Assembly (NCBI RefSeq): GCF_000716675.1
Contig: NZ_JNXT01000020.1
Coordinates: 1 to 64,000 of the forward strand
From: Streptomyces alboflavus
GTDB taxonomy: Bacteria; Actinomycetota; Actinomycetes; Streptomycetales; Streptomycetaceae
Length of the DNA: 64,000 nt
Direction of reading: 5' to 3'
The translations under genes were made by a program, and so were the position numbers. The notes under the pieces were generated by a model that was given only the letters and a program-made list of their open reading frames with translations, did not search any database and had not been told where the DNA came from. Below, one piece after another: positions 24,314-35,402 of this stretch; the first letter of the stretch is position 1, and each line of letters opens with the position of its first letter.

Positions 24314-25927
24314 CTAGCGCAGGCCGAAGGGTGAGGGTGCGGTCTCGGCGGACCCGGCGCGCCGCTGGCCGCCGGAGGTCGCCTTGCAGGTGAGGTCCTT
24401 CGCCGGGAGCTTGCCGGTGACCAGGTAGCCCATGGTGGCCTTCTCCGCGCAGGCGTTGCGGGAGTCGCCGAAGACGACGCCGTGGCCCTCGCCGCCGGAG
24501 ACGGTCACCATGCGGGAGCCCTTCAGGGCGCGGTGCATGGCCTTGCCGGTGACCAGCGGGGTCTGCGAGTCCCACTCGTTCTGCACGACCAGCGACTTGA
24601 CCTTGTTGTCGACCGTGGTGGCGGGTTCGGCGCCCTTGTCCCAGTAGGCGCAGGGGGCGATCGTGGAGGCGAAGTCGCCGTACAGCGGGTAGCGGGCGGC
24701 GCCGCGGATCGCGTCGCGGCGGTACGTCTCCGGGTCGCGCGGCCAGGAGGAGTCGGAGCACACGACGGCGAGCTGGCTGGAGGCCATGTTGTCCATCGAC
24801 TGCTCCTGCGCGCCGGGCAGTTCGCGCACCTGCCGACCCTCGGCCGCCTTCTTCAGGTCCGCCACGACCTTGGCGCCGCTGCGGACGGTGAAGAACTCGG
24901 CGCGCGTGATGTCGCGCACCTCGGCGCCGTCGAGCTTCTGGCCGTCGATGACGATGGGGTCGACGTCGGCCCGCGCGACCAGCTTGCGGAAGGTCCGGGC
25001 GACCTTCGCCGGGGAGTCACCGAGGTGGTACGTGGCGTCGCGCGCGGCCGTCCACTTGGTCCACCGCTTGAAGGCCCGCTCGGTCTCCGGCGCCCAGACC
25101 TGGAACATGCCGCGCCACATCCGCTTCGGGTCGACGGCGCTGTCCAGGACGAAGCGGTCGGCGCGCTGCGGGAACAGCTGCATGTAGACGGCGCCGAGCG
25201 CGGTGCCGTAGGAGACGCCGAAGTAGTTCAGCTTCTTCTCGCCGAGGGCGGCGCGCATGACGTCCATGTCGCGGGCGGTGTTGCGGGTGCTGATGTGGGG
25301 CAGCAGCTTCCCGTACTTGTCGCGGCACTTGTCGGCCACCCGCTTGGCCAACTTGCTGTTCCGCGCGTGCTCGGCGGCGTCGCGGGTGGGCCGCGGGTAG
25401 ACCTGCTCGGCGTCGGTGAGCCCGCACGCGACGGGCGTGCTCTCCCCGACCCCGCGCGGGTCGAACCCGACCATGTCGTACTGCTCGCGCACGTTCTTCG
25501 GCAGTCCCTCGGCGAACATCAGCGACAGGTCGAGCCCCGCGCCGCCGGGCCCGCCCGGGTTGAACGTCAGCACTCCGCGCCGCTTGCCCGGCACGCCGGT
25601 CTTGACTCGGGATATCGCGACGTCGATCCGCTTCCCCTCGGGCTTGGTGTAGTCGAGCGGCACCTTCAGCGTGGCGCACTGGTACGTGGCGGGCTGGTCG
25701 GCGGCGCACCGCTTCCAGGTGAGCTGCTGCCGGGTGTACGGGGCGAGGCGCTCGGCGTCGACTGCGGCGGCGGCTCTTGCGCCCTCGGATGACGCGGCGG
25801 ACACGGCGGACGCGGCGCCCGCGGGGGCCGCCGACGCCGACCCGGCGACGAGCCCCGGCGCGAGCCCGGCCACGACTCCCAGCGCGAGCACCGGCACGAG
25901 GCGCCGCCGATATGCGGGATGTTGCAC
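24314..25927 (-). CDS. Secreted alpha/beta-hydrolase, tripeptidyl aminopeptidase type
   Basis: A 537-aa exported serine hydrolase with a long Ala-rich signal peptide (about 1-34). Family signatures: FNPGGPGGAGLD (oxyanion loop, HGGPG-like), VGFDPRGVGEST, nucleophile S239 in YFGVSYGTALGAVY, VQNEWDSQTPL carrying the acid, and the His in GGEGHGVV. The C-terminal tail with a conserved Cys (DLTCKATSGG) is typical of the SlpD/SlpE/Tap family of Streptomyces mycelium-associated peptidases. These release tripeptides from protein N-termini. It is a single gene read toward the ABC operon. Confidence 0.93.
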   Translation of the reverse strand: MQHPAYRRRLVPVLALGVVAGLAPGLVAGSASAAPAGAASAVSAASSEGARAAAAVDAERLAPYTRQQLTWKRCAADQPATYQCATLKVPLDYTKPEGKRIDVAISRVKTGVPGKRRGVLTFNPGGPGGAGLDLSLMFAEGLPKNVREQYDMVGFDPRGVGESTPVACGLTDAEQVYPRPTRDAAEHARNSKLAKRVADKCRDKYGKLLPHISTRNTARDMDVMRAALGEKKLNYFGVSYGTALGAVYMQLFPQRADRFVLDSAVDPKRMWRGMFQVWAPETERAFKRWTKWTAARDATYHLGDSPAKVARTFRKLVARADVDPIVIDGQKLDGAEVRDITRAEFFTVRSGAKVVADLKKAAEGRQVRELPGAQEQSMDNMASSQLAVVCSDSSWPRDPETYRRDAIRGAARYPLYGDFASTIAPCAYWDKGAEPATTVDNKVKSLVVQNEWDSQTPLVTGKAMHRALKGSRMVTVSGGEGHGVVFGDSRNACAEKATMGYLVTGKLPAKDLTCKATSGGQRRAGSAETAPSPFGLR

Positions 25928-26145
25928 GTGACGCTCCTTCTGATCGGTTTTGGGTACCGATCAGTTGGACGCAGAAGAGGCCGTGTACACCTCCACCGGA
26001 TCGCCCTCTGCTCTGAGCCGGGTCGGCCGGGGCGCGTGCCCGGGACCGGGCGGCGAGGCGGCGAGGCGAGCAAGTGCCTCTGAAGTGGGCTCGGTTGGGC
26101 TGAAAGCAATCTCCTTGCGTGCCCCTGTCAGGCAGGATGAGGCTC

Positions 26146-29013
26146 ATGACGGAGGAGGGCGCGGGCAGAGCCAGGACCATCAGGAACCAGGCCAGGGACG
26201 TCTACGGCACCCTGGTCCAGGTCGGTGAGCTCCACGGCGACCTGCACGTCCACGTCACCCCCGACCCCACCGGGGTCGTGGTGCCCCTGGTCGGCCTCGA
26301 CCAGGCCACTCCCGAGTTCTTCGTCGGCCGCGACCGCGAGGTGGCCGAGCTGCTCGCGGTCCTGGCCCCCGACAAGGCGGCCCCCGAGGCGCTGATCGTG
26401 TGCGCCGGCATGGGCGGGATCGGCAAGACGGCGCTCGCCCGGCACGCCTGCGACACGGCCGTGCAGCGCGGCTGGTTCACCGGCGGGGCCCTGATGGTGG
26501 ACCTGCGCGGCTATGCCTCGGACGGCCACGTGGTCGCCGCTGCCCGGGTGTTCGGTCCGCTCCTGCGCGGGCTCGGCGTGGCGCAGGAGAAGATCCCGGG
26601 CGATCCCGGTGAGCAGGCGGCGGTCTACCACCAGATCCTGGACACCCTCGCGCGGGAGGGCAAGCCGGTGCTCCTTGTCCTCGACAACGTGTCCGCCGGC
26701 GCACAGGTGCGGGACCTGCTGCCCCGGCAGAAGGTCCACCGGGCCGTCCTGACCACCCGTGAGACCCTCGCCCTGCCGGGCGCCCGGCCGTTCGAACTGG
26801 ACGTCTTCCCCGTGCCGGAGGCCCTCGACATGCTCGGCCGGGCCTTGCTGCGGGCCGACTCCGAAGACCCCCGCGTGGGCCGCGACCCCGAGGCCGCCCA
26901 CCACCTGGTCGACCTGTGCGGCCGGCTGCCGCTCGCCCTGGAGATCACCGCGGCCCTGCTCGCCGAGGACCCCGACCTGTCGTTCGCCGACCTCGCCGAC
27001 GAACTGGACCGAGCCGCGTCGAAGGCCACCGTGCTGCGGCACGGAGACCGGGCGGTCGCGGCGGCGTTCGACCTGTCCTGGCGCCGATTACAGAGCCGGG
27101 CGCCCACGGCCGCGCGGCTGCTCGGCCTGCTCAGCCTCCCGGCCGGGATCGGCCTGAGCACCGACGCGGCAGCCGCGCTCGCGGGCGTGGAACCCGCCAC
27201 GGCCCGCCCCGACCTGCGACGGCTGCGCCACGTCCACCTGCTCTCGCTGACCGACGGTCACTGGCGCATGCACGACCTCGTCAACGCCTACGTCCGCGAA
27301 CGGTTCGACACCGGACAGCTCGCAGGGCCCGGCGAATCCGCCGACGAGACCGGCCTCGCGGCACTGAGACGGCTCCTGGAGTTCTACGCACGCACCGCGG
27401 CCGACGCCGACACGTCCCTGACCGAGGACGGTCCCGTGGGCCGGTTCCGCGATCGGGAGGGCGCCGTCGCGTGGTTCGAGCGCGAACGCCTCTCCCTGAT
27501 CGGGGCGATCGAGTTCGGCGGGACACTGTCGCGGCCCCGGCTGCGGTACGACCTCGCCGACGCGCTCTGCCCCTTCCTCGCCCGGCGCCATTACGTCAGC
27601 GACCGGATCGCCGTCGCCCGCCACCGGGTGGACGCGGCGGCCCGGCTCTCCACGGACCGCCGCGTCCTGGCCCACCGTCACCTCGGCTGGGCGCTGAAGG
27701 CGGCCGGCCGCTTCGACGAGGCCGTGGCGGCGCACCGGAAGGCCGTCGAGGTGAGCGACCCCGGGCAGACCGGCGACGACGCGCTCAACGAACTCGGCCT
27801 GGCCCTGCGCAACGCGCTCAGGTACGAGGAGGCGATCGAGGTCTTCCGGCGACTCGTCGACCGCGGCCGCGCGACCGGCAGACGGCGGACCGTGGCCATG
27901 GCCCGGTCGAACCTGGCCTCGGTCCTCTCGGCGACGGCGCGGCACGAGGAGGCACTCACCGAGCGGCAGGCGGCGGTCGGGCTCTGGCGGGAGCTCGACG
28001 ACAAGGCCGAACTCGGCGCGCAGCTGAACGGCCTGGGCATGGCCCTGCTCGCACTCGGCCGCCCGGAAGGAGTGGGCCTGCTGAGAGAGGCGGTCGAGAC
28101 GAGCGCCGAAGCCGGCGACCGGAACGCGGAGTCGACCGCCCAGGAGAACTACTGCATGGTCCTCGCCCACACCGGGCAGCCCCGGCTCGCGATCGCCGAA
28201 GCCCGTCGTTCGCTGGCCCGGTTCCGCGCCGTCGGGGAGCCGCACTGGATCAGTGAGGCCCACCTCGTCCTGGGACAGACCCTGACGTGGACCGGGAAAC
28301 TCGCCGCCGCCTTCCGCGCGTACCAGCAGGCGATCGACACCAGCCGCGCCGCGGGGGACCGATTCGCCGAGGGCGAGTACCTGATCGTGCTGAGCGACGC
28401 GCTGTCGTCGGCCGGACGCCGAAGCGAGGCACAGGCCGCGCGGGCCAAGGCCGTGGAGATCTTCCGCGAACTCGGCGACCCGTTCCGGGGCGGCCTCGCC
28501 GAGGGCCCACCCCACACGCCCTCTCCCGCGGAGAGCCCGCCCACGCTGCACAGCGTGCACGGCGGCCCGGGTTGCTGCCTGCTCGGCCTCCTGGCCGTGG
28601 GCACGGGCGGCGGCTACTTCACCGTGCGCGAGGTCGGCTGGTGGTGGCTGCTCGCCGGACTCTCCGCGCTGCTCCTGCTCGCCCCCGCGGCCACATCCGC
28701 CCTGCGGGCGCTGCAAGAGGGGCCGAGAGCATGGCTCCAGCAGGCCATGACCAACCCGATACCGCCCGAGGTCGCGCAGAGTCCCGCCCGCTATCCGGCG
28801 TTCACGTCGGACGGGGCGCACGCGCGTGCCGGAGGCATGAGCTGCCTGCCGGTCCTCCTCGCCACCGCGCTGTCCTGGTACCTCGGTGAGCGCTGGCGGG
28901 GCCCCGAGGCGGGCGCGGCGACCGCGCTGGCCGCTTTCACCGTCCTGACGACCGTGCGGCTCCGTCTTTTCGCACACCGCGCCCGCACCACGCGACGGCC
29001 GCCTCGGCCGTGA
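26146..29013 (+). CDS. Orphan STAND ATPase (NB-ARC-TPR) with C-terminal membrane helices
   Basis: A 955-aa signal-transduction ATPase. Residues 1-45 hold RNQARDVYGTLVQVGELHGD, the Gly/His-rich beta motif that often precedes NB-ARC in Streptomyces. The NTPase follows, with P-loop GMGGIGKT (88-95), Walker B-like VLLVLDNV, ALTTRE-type sensor and GLPLA-like GRLPLALEI; then a winged helix, about seven TPRs (505-785), and a C-terminal part with about four TM helices (808-850, 897-940). Unlike AfsR it has no BTAD or DNA-binding domain. Codon 315 is TTA (27088-27090), so translation should depend on bldA tRNA. The start at 26146 is uncertain; 26137 and 26119 are in frame. Role unknown: signalling or defence. 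Confidence 0.88.
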   Translation: MTEEGAGRARTIRNQARDVYGTLVQVGELHGDLHVHVTPDPTGVVVPLVGLDQATPEFFVGRDREVAELLAVLAPDKAAPEALIVCAGMGGIGKTALARHACDTAVQRGWFTGGALMVDLRGYASDGHVVAAARVFGPLLRGLGVAQEKIPGDPGEQAAVYHQILDTLAREGKPVLLVLDNVSAGAQVRDLLPRQKVHRAVLTTRETLALPGARPFELDVFPVPEALDMLGRALLRADSEDPRVGRDPEAAHHLVDLCGRLPLALEITAALLAEDPDLSFADLADELDRAASKATVLRHGDRAVAAAFDLSWRRLQSRAPTAARLLGLLSLPAGIGLSTDAAAALAGVEPATARPDLRRLRHVHLLSLTDGHWRMHDLVNAYVRERFDTGQLAGPGESADETGLAALRRLLEFYARTAADADTSLTEDGPVGRFRDREGAVAWFERERLSLIGAIEFGGTLSRPRLRYDLADALCPFLARRHYVSDRIAVARHRVDAAARLSTDRRVLAHRHLGWALKAAGRFDEAVAAHRKAVEVSDPGQTGDDALNELGLALRNALRYEEAIEVFRRLVDRGRATGRRRTVAMARSNLASVLSATARHEEALTERQAAVGLWRELDDKAELGAQLNGLGMALLALGRPEGVGLLREAVETSAEAGDRNAESTAQENYCMVLAHTGQPRLAIAEARRSLARFRAVGEPHWISEAHLVLGQTLTWTGKLAAAFRAYQQAIDTSRAAGDRFAEGEYLIVLSDALSSAGRRSEAQAARAKAVEIFRELGDPFRGGLAEGPPHTPSPAESPPTLHSVHGGPGCCLLGLLAVGTGGGYFTVREVGWWWLLAGLSALLLLAPAATSALRALQEGPRAWLQQAMTNPIPPEVAQSPARYPAFTSDGAHARAGGMSCLPVLLATALSWYLGERWRGPEAGAATALAAFTVLTTVRLRLFAHRARTTRRPPRP
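27088..27090 (+). other. TTA (bldA) codon in STAND ATPase gene
   Basis: In frame leucine codon 315. TTA is read only by the bldA tRNA in Streptomyces and marks genes expressed late in development or in secondary metabolism. Confidence 0.9.
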
Positions 29014-29027
29014 CCGGGACCGAGGAA

Positions 29028-29058
29028 GGGGCGGCACCTCCGCACAAGGTGCCGCCCC
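29028..29058. terminator. Bidirectional terminator, STAND gene / ppdK
   Basis: A perfect 12-bp stem, GGGGCGGCACCT with AGGTGCCGCCCC, and a 7-nt loop lie between the convergent genes, 15 bp after the STAND stop and 89 bp beyond the ppdK stop. Confidence 0.88.
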
Positions 29059-29146
29059 AGGTGAATCCGGGACCGCCGCCGCATCGGTCTTGGTCGGGGA
29101 CACGGCGGCGGTCCCGGGGTCTGTGCGGGCCGGTGGCCCGCCGGGG

Positions 29147-31882
<2,736 letters not shown>

Positions 31883-32039
31883 GGGTCTCGACTCCTCGAG
31901 GACGCGGTGGCTGCCCTGACGGCGAGGAACATACCCAGATCGAAGGCGTCTGGGTACGTCCACTTGTGGGTCGCCCGGGCGTAACCACCCGTCCGCCACT
32001 AGATCGAAAGTGACTCGGGAGTAGCGCAGATGGCGCAAT

Positions 32040-32057
32040 TGAGTTCAAGAGTTGAAC
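32040..32057. promoter_or_regulatory. TGAGTTCA half-site and GTTCAA-GAG-TTGAAC dyad
   Basis: TGAGTTCA (32040-32047) overlaps a 6-bp dyad GTTCAA/TTGAAC (32043-32048 and 32052-32057). The same octamer recurs at 32113-32120. Confidence 0.55.
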
Positions 32058-32100
32058 GCACAGCCTTCGATGCCCCGCCATTTTGCTCAGATGAGCGGGT

Positions 32101-32120
32101 TGAACTCAGATGTGAGTTCA
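32101..32120. promoter_or_regulatory. Perfect 8-bp dyad TGAACTCA-N4-TGAGTTCA
   Basis: A perfect 20-bp operator-like palindrome (centre GATG), 219 bp upstream of the ppdK start. The GAGTT/AACTC half-site also appears three times in the ROK-glycosidase promoter at 33641-33687. Confidence 0.65.
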
Positions 32121-32140
32121 GGTCATAAATGATCGAGCGA

Positions 32141-32155
32141 TGGCACTGAGTGCCA
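32141..32155. promoter_or_regulatory. Perfect palindrome TGGCACT-G-AGTGCCA
   Basis: Seven-bp arms around one central base. The arms resemble those of the CIRCE heat-shock element (GCACTC-N9-GAGTGC), but the 9-bp spacer is missing, so HrcA binding is unlikely. The function is unknown. Confidence 0.55.
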
Positions 32156-32311
32156 CCCTTTGGAGAAGTGCAGTCACCCATTTCCCGCTCATCTGAGCGC
32201 AAGCCCCATCAAGGGTGGCGAGAATCACGCCGTTTGAAGCGGCCGGATCCGGGCCCGATCTCGGCATCCGGGCACCTCGGCGCCCACCCGCCGACCGCCC
32301 CGCGGGCCTCC

Positions 32312-33598
32312 TCACACCCCGAGCGCCGCGAGCCGCTCCTCCACCCGCTCCGGCGCGTACAGGTGCTCCACCACCAGCGCGCCCGCCCCGACGAGCCCCG
32401 CGCGGCCGCCGAGCCGCGAGGTGACGATCTCCAGGTGAGCCGTGGAGCGCGGCAGGGCCCGCTGGTAGAGCAGCTCGCGGACGCCGGTGAGGAAGGGGGT
32501 TCCGGCCAGATCTCCGGCGATCATGAGAACGCCGGGGTTGAGGAGCGTCACGACGGTGGCCAGGACCTCGCCGACCTGCCGTCCGGCCTCCCGCGCGAGC
32601 CCCACCGCCTCCGGGTGCCCCGCGGCGAGCAGCTCCCGCACGTCCGAGCCCGACGCGGCGGGCACCCCCGCCGCCGCGAGCCGGGCCGCCACCGCACGCC
32701 CGCTGGCCACGGCGGCCAGACAGCCGTACGAGCCGCACTTGCAGAGCGCGGCGGCGCTCCCCGGCACCCCGGGCACCCGGATGTGCCCGATGTCGCCCGC
32801 GCCGCCGTCGATGCCCCGGTACAGCGAGCCGTCCACGACGACGCCCGCGCCGATCCCGGTGGAGACCTTGACCAGCGCGAACGCCGAGCAGTCCGGGTAG
32901 TGGGCGCGCTGCTCCGCGTACGCCATGAGGTTCGCGTCGTTGTCGACGAGGACCGGGACCGGGGCGGCGGTGCCCGCGTGCGCGAGGGGCCCGGCGTGCC
33001 CTGCATGATCGGCGTGTCCGGCGTGCTCCATGAACGCGCGGCGGAGTCTGCCTCTTATGTCGTAGCCGTCCCAGCCCGGCATGATCGGCGGCTGCACCAC
33101 CCGGCCGGTGGCGGAGTCGACCGGGCCCGGCACGGCCAGGCCGATGCCGCACACCGCGGCCGCGTCCCTGCCGCTCTCGCGCAGCAGCTCGCCGAAGACC
33201 GCGCCGAGCCGGTCCAGGACCCGCTCCGGGCCGTCCTCCACGCGCAGCGCGCCGCCGCGCTCGGCGACGACCTCACCGGTGAGGGTCAGCAGGGCCGTGC
33301 GGGCGTGCCGGGTCTCCAGGTCGGCGGCGAGGACGACGGCGTGCGCGTCGTCGAACTCCAGGCGCACCGAGGGGCGGCCGCCGAGCGGCGAGCTGACCGG
33401 GGTGCCCGCGCCCTCGCGCAGCCAGCCCGCGCGGAACAGCCGGTCGAGGCGCTGGCCGACGGTGGCCCGGGACAGGCCGGTGACGCGTTGCAGCGCGCCG
33501 CGCGTGGTCGCGCGGCCGCTGCGGACCAGGTGCAGCAGGTCGCCCGCGCTCGCCTGGGCGGCGGCCGGACGTGCCGGAGTCCCGTTCGTCATGCCCAC
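32312..33598 (-). CDS. ROK-family transcriptional regulator
   Basis: A 428-aa repressor. The N-terminal winged HTH (DLLHLVRSGRATTRGALQRVTGLSRATVGQRLDRLFRAGWL, given in parts) spans about 17-60. The ROK sugar-kinase-like domain follows, with VLVDNDANLMAYAEQ, STGIGAGVVVDG and the zinc motif GHIRV to CKCGSYGCLAAVASG (CXCGX2GC). Some ROK regulators respond to sugars or sugar phosphates (NagC, Mlc, XylR). It has a His/Ala/Gly tandem stretch (HAGHADHAGHAGPLAHAG) at about 190-207. It diverges from the glycosidase-debrancher pair, which are its likely targets, and it reads toward ppdK. Confidence 0.93.
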   Translation of the reverse strand: MGMTNGTPARPAAAQASAGDLLHLVRSGRATTRGALQRVTGLSRATVGQRLDRLFRAGWLREGAGTPVSSPLGGRPSVRLEFDDAHAVVLAADLETRHARTALLTLTGEVVAERGGALRVEDGPERVLDRLGAVFGELLRESGRDAAAVCGIGLAVPGPVDSATGRVVQPPIMPGWDGYDIRGRLRRAFMEHAGHADHAGHAGPLAHAGTAAPVPVLVDNDANLMAYAEQRAHYPDCSAFALVKVSTGIGAGVVVDGSLYRGIDGGAGDIGHIRVPGVPGSAAALCKCGSYGCLAAVASGRAVAARLAAAGVPAASGSDVRELLAAGHPEAVGLAREAGRQVGEVLATVVTLLNPGVLMIAGDLAGTPFLTGVRELLYQRALPRSTAHLEIVTSRLGGRAGLVGAGALVVEHLYAPERVEERLAALGV

Positions 33599-33640
33599 TC
33601 CCTGCCCGCGCGCCCGGCCAGACAGCCTCTTGCGCTCGTC

Positions 33641-33687
33641 AACTCGGCGTTACATATTGAGTTTTGCGTGTTGCGCAGACGTAACTC
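33641..33687. promoter_or_regulatory. Divergent ROK/glycosidase promoter with three GAGTT half-sites
   Basis: AACTC (33641-33645), GAGTT (33659-33663) and AACTC (33683-33687) give two overlapping inverted repeats in an AT-rich island (TTACATATTGAG). AT-rich runs are rare in this genome. It sits between the ROK start (33598) and glycosidase start (33765), so it probably holds both promoters and the ROK operator. Confidence 0.55.
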
Positions 33688-33764
33688 TATGGTGGATGGA
33701 TCCGAACTGACAGGCTGTCGGACGCGGCTCCGGTGCGCGGTCCCCCAGCCCCCGGGAGTGCCGC

Positions 33765-35402
33765 GTGGACCGTACGACCACGACAAGGGCCGCGATCCGG
33801 CCCCCTGCCGCCACCACCGCCGGGCCCTCGGCGCGGCGCGGCGCGGGCCCCGCGCCGCCACCGCCCCCACCGCACCCCCCTCGGACACCGGCGGCCCCAC
33901 CGGCCGCCCCCGCCGCGCTCCGCGAGCGCGCCGCCCGGGTCCTGCGCGCCAACTGGACCGGGGCCTCCACCGTCCCCTCCCGCGCGCTGTATCCCCACCA
34001 GTGGTCCTGGGACTCCGCGTTCATCGCCATCGGGTTACGTCATCTCTCGCCGCTGCGCGCCCAGTTGGAACTGGAGACGCTTCTGGCCGCGCAGTGGGCC
34101 GACGGCCGTGTGCCGCACATCGTGTTCAACCCCGCCGTCCCCCTCGACGCGTACTTCCCGAGCCCCGACTTCTGGCGCTCCACCACCGCCGGGCGCGCGG
34201 CGGGCGCGCCGCAGGGCGCCCAGACCTCCGGCATCGTGCAGCCCCCGGTGCACGCCCTTGCCGCCTGGCTGGTGCACCTGGCCGACCCCGGCCTCTCCCG
34301 GGCCCGCTCCTTCCTGCCCCGCCTGCACCCGCGCCTCGCCGCCTGGCACCGCTATCTGCTGCACCACCGCGACCTCGGCGGCGCGGGCCTCGCGGCGGTC
34401 GTCCACCCCTGGGAGCAGGGCATGGACAACAGCCCCTGCTGGGACGGCCCGCTGAGCCGCGTCCCACCCGCGCGCCCGCACTGCTACCGCCGCGCCGACC
34501 TCGACCACGGCTCGCCCCAGGACCGGCCGACGGACCTCGACTACGGGCGGTATGTGCGGCTGGCCGCGGGGTATCGGGACGGGGGGTACGGAGGCAGCGG
34601 GGACGGTGGCGACAACGGGGACAGCGGGGACAACGGGTTCCGTTTCGCCGTCGAGGACCCCGCGTTCAACGCCCTCCTCATCGCCTCCGAGCACGCGCTC
34701 GCCCGCATCACCCGCGAGCTGGGCGCGACCGCGACGGCCCGCCACGACCGCGCGGAGCGGCTGACCCGGGTGCTCGTGGAGCGGCTGTGGGACGGGGCGG
34801 GCGGGATCTTCCGGTGCCGGGATCTGCTGGCCGCGGACGAGCGTCTCGTGGGCGGGATGCCGGTGGACGGCGCTCTCGTGCCCGAGCGTGGGGTCACCGG
34901 CCTTGTCCCCCTCGTCGTACCGGGGCTGCCCCGGGGCGTCGTCGACGCCCTGGTGCGTACGGCCCGCGGGCCGCACTTCGAGCTCGGCGGGCGGGCCCGC
35001 CTGGTGCCGAGCCACGATCTGCTCAGCCCCGCGTTCGACCCGCGGCGCTACTGGCGCGGGCCCGCCTGGTTCAACACCAACTGGCTCCTGGAGCGCGGGC
35101 TGCGGCTGCACGGCGCGCGGGAGCACGCGGACGCGCTGCGCGCCGCCTTCCTCGACACCGCGGTGGCGTCGGACTTCGCCGAGTACGTGGATCCGTACAC
35201 CGGAGACGGCTGCGGCGCCCGCGGCTTCAGCTGGAGCGCGGCGCTCGCCCTCGACCTGGGCGTGACCGCGGCGGGCGACCCGGACATGGGCGGGGACGTG
35301 AGCGAGAGCCTGGGCACAGGCGTGAGCAAGACCTTGAGCAGGGACTTGAGCAGGGATACGACAGCGGGGCCTGGTTCGGACGAAGGGGCTCGGAATGACT
35401 GA
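33765..35402 (+). CDS. GH63-like (alpha/alpha)6-barrel glycosidase
   Basis: A 545-aa predicted glycoside hydrolase of the MGH1/GH63 mannosylglycerate-hydrolase/glucosidase type. After a Pro/Ala-rich N-terminus the barrel begins RVLRANWTG, YPHQWSWDSAFIAIGLRHL, with WDSAF typical. Other segments are GRVPHIVFNP, QPPVHALAAW, HPWEQGMDNSPCWD and YWRGPAWFNTNWLLERGL. A Gly/Asp/Asn/Ser-rich insertion (GGSGDGGDNGDSGDNG) interrupts the barrel near 275-290, and the C-terminus is a repeat-like Ser/Leu/Asp tail. Codon 91 is TTA (34035-34037). The stop overlaps the next ATG by 8 bp. The substrate may be a glucosyl- or mannosyl-conjugate or trehalose-like sugar; it cannot be fixed from sequence. Confidence 0.85.
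   Translation: MDRTTTTRAAIRPPAATTAGPSARRGAGPAPPPPPPHPPRTPAAPPAAPAALRERAARVLRANWTGASTVPSRALYPHQWSWDSAFIAIGLRHLSPLRAQLELETLLAAQWADGRVPHIVFNPAVPLDAYFPSPDFWRSTTAGRAAGAPQGAQTSGIVQPPVHALAAWLVHLADPGLSRARSFLPRLHPRLAAWHRYLLHHRDLGGAGLAAVVHPWEQGMDNSPCWDGPLSRVPPARPHCYRRADLDHGSPQDRPTDLDYGRYVRLAAGYRDGGYGGSGDGGDNGDSGDNGFRFAVEDPAFNALLIASEHALARITRELGATATARHDRAERLTRVLVERLWDGAGGIFRCRDLLAADERLVGGMPVDGALVPERGVTGLVPLVVPGLPRGVVDALVRTARGPHFELGGRARLVPSHDLLSPAFDPRRYWRGPAWFNTNWLLERGLRLHGAREHADALRAAFLDTAVASDFAEYVDPYTGDGCGARGFSWSAALALDLGVTAAGDPDMGGDVSESLGTGVSKTLSRDLSRDTTAGPGSDEGARND
34035..34037 (+). other. TTA (bldA) codon in glycosidase gene
   Basis: Leucine codon 91 (IGLRHL) of the GH63-like gene is TTA, in frame from the GTG start, inside the conserved barrel start, so it is independent of start-site choice. 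Confidence 0.88.

Larger units (their letters stand above)
32085..32198. repeat. 15-nt inverted repeat pair flanking the ppdK operator region
   Basis: GCTCAGATGAGCGGG at 32085-32099 recurs exactly inverted at 32184-32198. Each copy is itself a palindrome (GCTCA-N2-TGAGC). The pair brackets the two central palindromes, so it could be paired operators or the base of a long stem. Confidence 0.65.
31883..32311. other. Palindrome-rich upstream region of ppdK
   Basis: These 429 bp, AT-richer than the surroundings, hold no credible gene. They contain at least five inverted repeats between 32040 and 32198, listed separately. They are the only upstream sequence of ppdK (the ROK gene reads toward it), so the sites most likely control ppdK. 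Confidence 0.7.

Noticed and set aside
32141..32155. CIRCE element (HrcA operator)
   Set aside because: The arms resemble it, but the required 9-bp spacer is replaced by one base and no chaperone gene is adjacent.
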